Assembly (NCBI GenBank): GCA_012523085.1
Contig: JAAYJC010000015.1
Span: 21,317 to 85,316 of the forward strand
Source: Clostridiales bacterium
Lineage (GTDB): Bacteria; Bacillota; Clostridia; Oscillospirales; Oscillospiraceae
Direction of reading: 5' to 3'
DNA length: 64,000 bases
Shown: in pieces, positions 1 to 7,194 of the stretch
How positions within the stretch are numbered: the stretch's first letter is position 1
Layout: each line of letters opens with the position of its first letter
Position numbers and translations under genes: made by a program
Notes under the pieces: model-generated
What the model was told of the DNA's origin: nothing
Seen by the model: only the letters and a program-made list of their open reading frames with translations
Database searches by the model: none

Positions 1-323
1 TCAGGCAGCAAAGTGGATACGACCACAATTTTTGTTTACGCGGATCAGGCTTCCGTGAAGCGGCCTTTGTCTGCGATGAAAAGAGCGGGCGGAGCATGAC
101 TGTCTTGACGGACATGCCGGGCGTTCAACTCTACACCGCCGGAAATGAAATGCCCGGCGCCGGCTTCAAAAACGGAGCCGCTTATCATAAATACGATGCC
201 TTTTGCCTTGAGACACAGTTTTTCCCGGATGCGACAGCGCATTCTCACTTCCCCCAGCCTGTTGTTCGGGCGAATACGCTTTTTGAATCCAGGACGGCGT
301 TTTGTTTTGCCGTAAAAAATTAG
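1..323 (+). CDS. galM: Aldose 1-epimerase (galactose mutarotase), 3' end only
   Basis: C-terminal part of a mutarotase, which interconverts the alpha and beta anomers of free aldoses in the cytoplasm. The frame enters from the left edge (first whole codon at 3) and stops at TAG 321-323, giving about 106 residues. GYDHNF, the PGVQLYTAG strand and FCLETQFFPDA are visible; in the family the Glu of the CLETQ motif is the catalytic base. The N-terminal two thirds lie outside the window. The next gene starts 25 bases downstream on the same strand, so this is probably an upstream member of the sugar/2-oxoacid dehydrogenase locus. Family assignment is firm; the actual sugar is unknown. Confidence 0.85.
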   Translation, partial: RQQSGYDHNFCLRGSGFREAAFVCDEKSGRSMTVLTDMPGVQLYTAGNEMPGAGFKNGAAYHKYDAFCLETQFFPDATAHSHFPQPVVRANTLFESRTAFCFAVKN

Positions 324-348
324 CTTTGTGATAAGAGAGGTTGAATAA

Positions 349-1404
349 ATGAGAGCTGTCGCGGTAATGGAACCGGGCAAGGTGGAGCTCGTCGAAATCC
401 CAATGCCCGTGACGGGCGATTATGACGCGCTGGTGCGTGTGAAGGCCTGCGGAATCTGCAGCAGTACCGATTTGAAGATCGTGCACTACGAGCATCCTGA
501 AATGCCCGGCTTCCCGTTTTCCTTCCCCGCCGTTCTCGGACATGAGGGTGCGGGTGAGATCGTATCTACAGGCCCGAAGGTCAGATATCTAAAGCCCGGT
601 GACAGGGTCGTAAGCCCCCTGGCCATGGGTATCCCCGAATGCGGCTTTTCCATGAGTTATGGCGGAATGATCGAATATGCGGTAGTACCGGATATCCGTG
701 CGATATCCGAAGACAACGCGGGCTCTCCGTTCGGCCGCGGTCCGATCTCAACGGATCCTCAGGATTTTTTATGCAAAGTCTTTCCGAATGACATTTCTTT
801 TGTGGATGCGGCGATGATGCTGACATTCAAAGAAAATTATAGCGCGCTTAAAAACTTCGGAATCACCGGGGGAATGGATGTACTGATTTTTGGCGACGGG
901 TCGATCAGTATGGGGCTCAGCCTGCAGCTGAGGGATTATCATGTCCATTCGCTTGTCGTCGTGGGGCACCATGACGATAGGCTCGCGCGTATCGCAAAGG
1001 TATCCGTCCCCGACCTGACCATCAATTCGCATAAGGACAACGTGGAAAAAATACTCGAAGGTATGCGGTTTGATATTGTCATAGACGCAGCGGGGAGCGT
1101 AGAGATCATCAAGCGCGGCGCACGGTTTTTGAAACCGGGAGGTAAAGTATGCGTGTACGGCGTACTCGGCAAGAACAAATCGACGCTTGACCTGTATGAC
1201 CTCCCGAACAATACCGCTATCCAGATCATGAGTTATCCGTATAAAGAACACCGAACGCACGATAAAATCGTTGACTTGATGCTCAGCGGAAAGCTCAGAG
1301 CGTCCGATTTTTACTCTACTGTTCTGCCCGTCGAGAAGGCCGCAGAAGGCATCGCCATGCTGGAAACCCGCGAGGCCTTCAAGGTGATACTGACCTTCGA
1401 TTGA
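349..1404 (+). CDS. Zinc-type medium-chain alcohol/polyol dehydrogenase
   Basis: A 351-residue medium-chain dehydrogenase/reductase that should oxidise a secondary alcohol or polyol (or reduce the ketone) with NAD(P). The N-terminal half is GroES-like, with C37 in ACGICSSTD and the GHEGAGE motif as catalytic-zinc region. The Rossmann half follows, with GDGSISMG near residue 185. The four-cysteine structural zinc lobe usual after the GDRV motif is missing; only one Cys (PECGF) is there, so this is a structural-zinc-free variant. Start ATG 349 is preceded by AGAGAGG. Neighbours (mutarotase, sugar kinase, isomerase, 2-oxoacid dehydrogenase) suggest a polyol, deoxysugar or diol substrate; a butanediol-dehydrogenase-like role with an acetoin-cleaving complex is an alternative. 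Substrate is inference. Confidence 0.85.
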   Translation: MRAVAVMEPGKVELVEIPMPVTGDYDALVRVKACGICSSTDLKIVHYEHPEMPGFPFSFPAVLGHEGAGEIVSTGPKVRYLKPGDRVVSPLAMGIPECGFSMSYGGMIEYAVVPDIRAISEDNAGSPFGRGPISTDPQDFLCKVFPNDISFVDAAMMLTFKENYSALKNFGITGGMDVLIFGDGSISMGLSLQLRDYHVHSLVVVGHHDDRLARIAKVSVPDLTINSHKDNVEKILEGMRFDIVIDAAGSVEIIKRGARFLKPGGKVCVYGVLGKNKSTLDLYDLPNNTAIQIMSYPYKEHRTHDKIVDLMLSGKLRASDFYSTVLPVEKAAEGIAMLETREAFKVILTFD

Positions 1405-1465
1405 GCCAGCCTGAACTTCTTCCGATATATGCCGCCTTATACGGCGGATTGGAGGAATAGTGAAT

Positions 1466-2052
1466 ATGTTCATCGGCCATGGAAACTGGTTCCGAACCGA
1501 GTGCGTGGCACGGGCGGCCGCGAAATAGATAAGCTGCGCGGTATTATTCCCCCCATAAACGACGGCAGCGGCTCGGAAGCCCGGATCGGGTCGGTTACGC
1601 GTGCAGGGTCACTTCTCCCGGGCCCGGATATGAACCTGGGTTGTGCGGAAGTTGTGCTGCCCGACGGCCGCCGCATGTATCTGTTTGAGGCGTTGGCGTA
1701 TTTCTCATAAAACCATCCGGGCAGGCGTGTGGGGCAGGCGTATTATCTGATCGGGCCTGATCGGATGAGTTATTTGTCTTTTTCGCACGCTGATATTTCA
1801 GGCTCGGTTCCGATTATCGATACGGGCTTTCCGCGCGTGGGCATCGTCTTGCGCGGCGAGGGCGAAATACGTTATGACAAAGGCCGACTGCCCATAAAAC
1901 AGGGCGACGAGCTCTTCCTCCCCTATAATATTCCGGGGGGTGTATTGTCGGGCGATGTTTCGGCGGTTTTCTGCCACCCGGAGGGCTCGCCGGGGCTTAT
2001 TAAGCCAAAGCGTTTTGCGTACGGAAAACCATCACAAGGAGCTTTACCATGA
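1466..2052 (+). pseudogene. Broken cupin gene, phosphomannose-isomerase-like
   Basis: A good ribosome site (GGAGG 1451) precedes ATG 1466, which opens MFIGHGNWFRTECVARAAAK and then hits TAG 1526-1528. From there the recognisable protein continues in another frame (IDKLRGIIPPINDG, then GPDMNLGCAEVVLPDGRR). That frame is itself cut by TAA 1708-1710 and continues unbroken to 2052 (IGPDRMSYLSF, GIVLRGEGEIRYDKG, KQGDELFLPY). The last part is a cupin barrel resembling the C-terminal region of class I mannose-6-phosphate isomerases. So at least one frameshift and one nonsense codon separate three pieces of a single protein. The 3' end overlaps the next gene by four bases (ATGA), as expected for an old operon member. 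A short protein from GTG 1729 cannot be excluded, but no good ribosome site precedes it. Confidence 0.55.
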
Positions 2053-2963
2053 CCAAAGACGATGCTATGTCTGTAAAAGGCCGGATTTTTAATATTCAAT
2101 ACTTCTGCATACATGACGGCCCGGGCATCCGGACAACGGTTTTCTTGAAAGGCTGTCCCCTGAACTGTCTCTGGTGCCATAATCCCGAGGGTATCTCCTT
2201 TGACCGGCTGCTTTCCTTCAGCGAGAATAAATGTATTCATTGCGGAGCCTGCGTACGGGTTTGTTCCGCGCATAGGATTGAATGCGGCCGGCATGTGCTG
2301 GACCGTGCTGGCTGCAAGAATGAATTTCTCTGCACTTCGGTTTGCCCCGGTCAGGCACTTTCCATCGTGGGCAGTGATGTCACGGTGAGCGATGTGCTTA
2401 AGGAAGCCGTTCGCGACAGGAAATTCTATGAAACCAGCGGCGGAGGCGTGACCTTTTCGGGTGGTGAACCGACTATGCAGCCCGGCTTTTTAATTGCGCT
2501 GCTCAGCGCTTCAAAGGCAGAGGGACTGCATACCGCGGTAGAAACCGGCGGGAGCTGTACATACTCTGTTCTGCAAGCCCTTTTGCCCTTTACGGACCTG
2601 TTCCTGTACGACTGGAAGGAAACCGATCCCATAAAGCACAAGCAGTTTACGGGCGTCAGCAACAACCTGATTCGGCAAAACCTGATTGCGCTTCACGAGG
2701 TCGGCGCACCGATTCTGCTTCGCTGCCCGATCATCTGCGGGCTCAACGACCGGGACGATCACTTTCAGGGCATCGCAGATCTCTTTTCGCGGCTTCCAAA
2801 CCTGATAGGCGTTGAGGTATTGGCCTACCACCAGCTCGCTGCGTCCAAAAGCGTACGTATGGGATTAAAATCCCAACAGGTCTATGATACCCCGTCCGCA
2901 GAGCTTAAATCAACCTGGGATGAAAAACTGACAAGCCTTGGCGTGAGGGTAATCGAATCATAG
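2049..2963 (+). CDS. Glycyl-radical enzyme activating protein (radical SAM)
   Basis: A 304-residue radical SAM activase of the PflA type, which abstracts a hydrogen from a glycine of a partner glycyl radical enzyme. The cluster motif is C36-x3-C40-x2-C43 in CPLNCLWCHNPE. An inserted ferredoxin-like segment follows (CIHCGACVRVC, then CTSVCPG), typical of activases for dehydratases and decarboxylases rather than PFL itself. GGGVTFSGGEP is the SAM-contacting motif. The start has AAGGAG seven bases upstream and overlaps the broken cupin gene. No glycyl radical enzyme is adjacent; the only one in the window is at 21477-23969 on the other strand. Family is certain, partner is not. Confidence 0.9.
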   Translation: MTKDDAMSVKGRIFNIQYFCIHDGPGIRTTVFLKGCPLNCLWCHNPEGISFDRLLSFSENKCIHCGACVRVCSAHRIECGRHVLDRAGCKNEFLCTSVCPGQALSIVGSDVTVSDVLKEAVRDRKFYETSGGGVTFSGGEPTMQPGFLIALLSASKAEGLHTAVETGGSCTYSVLQALLPFTDLFLYDWKETDPIKHKQFTGVSNNLIRQNLIALHEVGAPILLRCPIICGLNDRDDHFQGIADLFSRLPNLIGVEVLAYHQLAASKSVRMGLKSQQVYDTPSAELKSTWDEKLTSLGVRVIES

Positions 2964-3000
2964 CACATCATCTATTTTTACCGAAAGACGGTGAATCGCC

Positions 3001-4470
3001 GTGCTGTTTTTGGCCTTTGATATCGGAACAAGTGCGATCAAATCCACTCTTATCGCGCAATCCGGCGGCGTAGTCGATTTTGCGGAACACAAATATCCCC
3101 CCGTGAACGGAGCGATTTCATCCACAGAGCAAAATCCCGAAACCTGGTGGTCCGGCGCTGCTCACTGTGCAGATGAGTTGTTTTCGCGCAATCCGGCAGT
3201 CTGCGCTCAGGTGCAGGCCATCGGTGTTTCGGGGCATATGCTGGGTTGCCTACCGGTGGACAATAACGGAAGCCCTCTGCGCCCCGCTATGCTGCATTCA
3301 GACACCCGAGCGGTTGCGGAGGAAGCGGAGATAGCCGATGCTGTCGGTAGGGAAACGCTTTACCGCCGTACGGGCAACACGCTGAGTGCCCAAAGCACAC
3401 TGTGCAAAATCCTCTGGCTTAAGCGCAGCGAACCTGAACTGTATGCTAAAACGTCTCGTTTTTTGCAATCCAAGGATTATCTAACAGCGAAGCTGACCGG
3501 TAATATCGATTCCTCCGATTATTCCGACGCTGCGCACGCGGAGCTTGCCGATATACACCGGCTTACCTATATGGATGATGTGCTCTCCGAGCTGGGTATT
3601 GATATAAGAAAGCTCCCTGCTCTGCATCGGGGCACGGATATAGCGGGCCATCTGATGCCCGGCGCCGCACGCGCTCTTCATTTAACCCAGGGTATACCCG
3701 TTATCGTCGGCGGCGGCGACGGAGCCTGCGCAAATGCAGGATCGGGGATCGCCCCAGGCAGCATGTACTGCTGCCTGGGAACAACCGCGTGGCTGTCTTA
3801 CAATGAAAAAAGACCGGTGCTCGACCCTTATATGCGCATATTCGATATCCCTTCTCTGGACGGTGCGGATATCGGTATATTCGGTACGATGCAGGCGGCA
3901 GGCCGATGCGTTGACTGGGCGAAAAAACTGTTTCATATCAGCAGCGACCGGCATTTCAATGAGCTGGCGGCACTTTCTCCGGCCGGCAGCGACGGCCTTG
4001 TTTTTCTACCTTATCTGGAGGGCGAACGCTCGCCGATTTTTGATGCGCGTGCTCGGGGGGTGTTTTTCAATATAAACGCCGACCACCGGCGCGAGCACTT
4101 TTGCCGTGCCGTTTTCGAGGGTGTGGCTTATGCACTGCGCAGCATTTTGGATGTTCACCGCCTTTCCGTTCAGGTCACGGACCTTCGCGTGATCGGCGGC
4201 GGATCCAACTCTGCGCTCTGGCGGCAGATTCTGGCCGATATCTGGGGTGTCAATGTCTGGACGACTTCTGTTAAGGCCAGCTCGGTTACGTCCCTCGGCG
4301 TTGCGATGGCGGCTAGTGTCGGTGTCGGCGCATACAAAAATTTAGCCGAGGCGTCCGCTGCCATTACTCTGATGGAAAAAACCGCTCCCATCCCGGAAAA
4401 CGGGCAGTTATTCGACAAACTGTACGATACCTTTCTACAGCTCTACCCACGGGTCAGGGCGCTTTATTGA
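3001..4470 (+). CDS. FGGY-family carbohydrate kinase (xylulokinase-like)
   Basis: A 489-residue sugar kinase of the FGGY family, which transfers phosphate from ATP to a keto- or polyol sugar. The phosphate-1 loop AFDIGTSAIKSTLI is at the N-terminus. GGGDGACANAGSG near residue 240 and GGGSNSALWRQILADIWG near residue 400 are the adenosine-binding parts of the second actin-like domain. Length fits xylulokinases. Start is GTG 3001 behind a weak GGTGA. It lies between the activase and the E2 gene and is co-directional with an L-fucose-isomerase-like enzyme at 10705, so an isomerase-kinase pair acting on one sugar is likely. The sugar cannot be read from the sequence. Confidence 0.88.
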   Translation: MLFLAFDIGTSAIKSTLIAQSGGVVDFAEHKYPPVNGAISSTEQNPETWWSGAAHCADELFSRNPAVCAQVQAIGVSGHMLGCLPVDNNGSPLRPAMLHSDTRAVAEEAEIADAVGRETLYRRTGNTLSAQSTLCKILWLKRSEPELYAKTSRFLQSKDYLTAKLTGNIDSSDYSDAAHAELADIHRLTYMDDVLSELGIDIRKLPALHRGTDIAGHLMPGAARALHLTQGIPVIVGGGDGACANAGSGIAPGSMYCCLGTTAWLSYNEKRPVLDPYMRIFDIPSLDGADIGIFGTMQAAGRCVDWAKKLFHISSDRHFNELAALSPAGSDGLVFLPYLEGERSPIFDARARGVFFNINADHRREHFCRAVFEGVAYALRSILDVHRLSVQVTDLRVIGGGSNSALWRQILADIWGVNVWTTSVKASSVTSLGVAMAASVGVGAYKNLAEASAAITLMEKTAPIPENGQLFDKLYDTFLQLYPRVRALY

Positions 4471-4540
4471 TATTTATCTGCGGCTTGTCATTGACGCCGC
4501 TTTTCGCTTTTCCACAAATCACGAAAGAAGGTAGGTAAGC

Positions 4541-5764
4541 ATGGCAAGTTTTGTTTTACTGCCGCAGATCGGCGTCAGTGAGGAGAGCGCTCTACTTACG
4601 CAGTGGCATGTATCAACGGGAGACGCAGTGACAGCGGGCCGGCTCCTGTTTACATTGGAAACCGATAAATCCACCTTTGATATTGAAGCCGAAACCGACG
4701 GCGTTGTTCTCGCTTTGCTCTGCGACGAGGGTGATGAGGTGGAAGTCGCCGACCCGGTTTGCGTAATCGGGCAGCCGGGCGAGAGCTGGACGCTGCCGGA
4801 GGGTGAGAAAAAACCAGCCGGATACATCAAGCCCGCCGGTGTGAAGGCCGCTCCGTTGGACTTCGTTTCTTATGCTTCGGCTTTACCGGCGATAAAAGCT
4901 CGCGGAATATCGCCGCGCGCCCGGAGGACGGCTGAGCGAATGGGCATAGACCCGGGCTCCGCGACACCGACCGGTCCCGAGGGGCGAATTATTGAACGGG
5001 ATGTCCGGGCAGCCTATCGTCAAAGCGACAACGGTATTCCCATGCCGGCTGAACAGTCCCCGGCCGTTCCCAAAAACCGTTCACAGTACAGGGATATTCC
5101 GCACAGTAAAATCAGAAAGGTCATCGCCGCCAATATGCACGACTCTTTGGCCAATCTGGCGCAGTTAACGCATCATCACAGCTTTGACGCAACAGCTTTG
5201 CTCAGTCTCCGAAAACGCTGCAAGGAAAGCGGCAGCGAGTTTCTGGAAAATATTACAATCGGAGATCTGGTATCGTATGCAACCGTTTATACTTTGCTCA
5301 GGCACCCGCAGCTAAACGCGCTTTATTATGACGATTATCAGCGCGTTTTTGAGCATGTCCATCTGGGTATCGCAGTCGATACCCAGCGCGGGCTGATGGT
5401 CCCTACAATCAGGAACGCAGACCTCCTCAGCGTATCCGAGCTTTCTTCTCGAATCAGGCAGGCTGCCGAAGACTGCCGAGGGGGCGCGGTCGATCCTTCT
5501 TTGCTGAAAGGCGGAACATTTACCCTATCCAATCTCGGCTCATTCGGTGTTGAGATGTTTACGCCGGTGATCAATCCGCCTCAAGTCGGAATTCTGGGTG
5601 TTTGCTGCGTGACGGCGCGCATCAAAACAGACGGCTCGGTATATCCGGCCATGGGCCTGAGTCTGACCTACGACCACCGTGCGGTGGATGGCGCGCCCGC
5701 TTCCCGATTCATGCAGGAGTTGTGCAAGAATCTGGAAGGAGTTGATCTTCTTTGTTTGATTTGA
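4541..5764 (+). CDS. 2-oxoacid dehydrogenase E2 (dihydrolipoyl acyltransferase)
   Basis: A 407-residue E2 core that passes acyl groups from E1 to CoA on a swinging lipoyl arm. Domains in order: one lipoyl domain (residues 1-78, lipoylated K43 in ETDKSTFDIE), a linker, a peripheral-subunit-binding domain (about 112-150, ISPRARRTAERMG), and the catalytic domain ending in DHRAVDG with H379 and D383. A single lipoyl domain is at the small end of the family. The gene overlaps E3 by 13 bases, so translation is probably coupled. Together with E3, E1 and the lipoate ligase it makes a complete, self-lipoylating complex. Acyl specificity (acetyl, branched or acetoin-type) is not determinable here. Confidence 0.93.
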   Translation: MASFVLLPQIGVSEESALLTQWHVSTGDAVTAGRLLFTLETDKSTFDIEAETDGVVLALLCDEGDEVEVADPVCVIGQPGESWTLPEGEKKPAGYIKPAGVKAAPLDFVSYASALPAIKARGISPRARRTAERMGIDPGSATPTGPEGRIIERDVRAAYRQSDNGIPMPAEQSPAVPKNRSQYRDIPHSKIRKVIAANMHDSLANLAQLTHHHSFDATALLSLRKRCKESGSEFLENITIGDLVSYATVYTLLRHPQLNALYYDDYQRVFEHVHLGIAVDTQRGLMVPTIRNADLLSVSELSSRIRQAAEDCRGGAVDPSLLKGGTFTLSNLGSFGVEMFTPVINPPQVGILGVCCVTARIKTDGSVYPAMGLSLTYDHRAVDGAPASRFMQELCKNLEGVDLLCLI

Positions 5765-7038
5765 TCGTTCTCGGCGGAGGACCCGCCGGTTACATGGCTG
5801 CCGAACATGCCGCACGTGCGAGGCTCAGCGTATGCTTATTTGAACAGAGGGCTCTGGGCGGTGTCTGCCTGAACGAGGGCTGCATACCCAGTAAGGCCTT
5901 GCTCCACAGTGTAAAGCTTTATGAATATGTAAGTGGCGGTGCGGTTTACAGCGGTGTCTCCTGTCAAAACCCGGTTTTTGATTATAAGGCCGCCGTTTTA
6001 CACAAAGACAAAGTTGTGGAAACTCTGGTCGGCGGCATTGAGGCTACTTTGAAATCTTTGAGCATTACGGTAAAACGCGAACACGCGGTCATTGAAGGCC
6101 GCGACAACGGCGGCTTTCGCGTTGGCGGGCAAACGGGCAAAAATTTGCTCATCGCAACGGGAAGCGAGCCAATTCTTCCGGCAATCAAGGGCATTGAGAC
6201 CTGCTTAACCAACCGGGAGATTCTAGCGCTGACCTGCGTCCCAAAATCTCTTGCGATTGTCGGCGGCGGCGCGGTCGGACTTGAAATGGCATATTTGTTC
6301 AATTCAGCCGGCTCAATGGTTACCGTGTACGAGATGCAAAACAAGATTGCCGGTCCCTTTGACAGTGAAATATCGAATCTTCTGCAAAAAAACCTTGAAA
6401 AAAAGGGTATTGCATTCAAGCTCGGTGAAAACGTACAGGATATCGCCGATTTAAACGCTGAATCAGTTTTAATGAGCGTTGGCAGACGCATGAAAATAAA
6501 TAACATCGGACTGGAAACACTTGGTATCCATACCGACAACGGCGCGATTATCACGGACGATCAGATGAGAACCAATGTACCCGGCGTGTATGCCGCGGGC
6601 GACTGCATCGGCGGGCCCATGCTTGCTCATACCGCCTACCGCGAAGCGGAGGTCGCCGTCAACACGATGCTGGGAAAAAAGGACTTTATGCGGTATGATG
6701 CGATCCCATCCGTGATTTACACGAACCCGGAGGCCGCGGGCTGCGGCGAAACTTTGCTATCTGCGCGGGAAAAGGGCATTCAAGCTACGGAAAAAAGGGT
6801 TTCGATGTGCTACAGCGGCCGTTATGTCGCTGAAAACGAAAACGGAAACGGGATCTGCAAGCTGGTTGTCAGCGAAGAAAGGGTGATCGGCGCACATATG
6901 CTCGGCAATCCCTCCAGCGAAATCATTGCTCTGTCCTCAATGGCCATTGAAAATCAAATGACATTGCGCCGCCTGCAAAAGGTGATTTTTCCGCACCCCT
7001 CGGTCAGTGAGATTATCCGTGAAGCCGCCTTTTCCTGA
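5752..7038 (+). CDS. lpdA: Dihydrolipoamide dehydrogenase (E3)
   Basis: A 428-residue flavoprotein that reoxidises dihydrolipoamide with NAD. The FAD motif GGGPAGYMAAE starts at residue 8. The redox-active disulfide is C39-x4-C44 in GGVCLNEGCIPSK. The NAD motif GGGAVGLEMA and the second FAD motif VYAAGDC follow, and the C-terminal HPSVSE carries the catalytic His-Glu pair. It is about 30-40 residues shorter than typical E3 proteins, mostly through short loops. I use TTG 5752 because GGAAGGAG ends ten bases upstream and the FAD motif follows immediately; it overlaps the E2 stop. After this gene there is a 156-base gap before E1. Confidence 0.92.
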   Translation: MFDLIVLGGGPAGYMAAEHAARARLSVCLFEQRALGGVCLNEGCIPSKALLHSVKLYEYVSGGAVYSGVSCQNPVFDYKAAVLHKDKVVETLVGGIEATLKSLSITVKREHAVIEGRDNGGFRVGGQTGKNLLIATGSEPILPAIKGIETCLTNREILALTCVPKSLAIVGGGAVGLEMAYLFNSAGSMVTVYEMQNKIAGPFDSEISNLLQKNLEKKGIAFKLGENVQDIADLNAESVLMSVGRRMKINNIGLETLGIHTDNGAIITDDQMRTNVPGVYAAGDCIGGPMLAHTAYREAEVAVNTMLGKKDFMRYDAIPSVIYTNPEAAGCGETLLSAREKGIQATEKRVSMCYSGRYVAENENGNGICKLVVSEERVIGAHMLGNPSSEIIALSSMAIENQMTLRRLQKVIFPHPSVSEIIREAAFS

Positions 7039-7194
7039 CCTTATCTCCGGCTATCCGTTAATCTTTGGAAAACACAGTCAAACAATACGCCACACACGCG
7101 AGTCTCGCATGTTAATTTAGTATGATACCGCGGCCTTAATTGATAAAAGCTGTTATCTCTTTATGACAGGACAACGGTCGCAGGAGGAAACAAA

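Noticed and set aside
1729..2052. Stand-alone small cupin gene starting at GTG 1729
   Set aside because: The same frame continues upstream past a single TAA with matching family sequence, and no ribosome site precedes the GTG.
2049..2963. Pyruvate formate-lyase activase proper (pflA)
   Set aside because: The ferredoxin-like Cys insertion and the absence of pflB nearby point to the wider glycyl-radical activase group.
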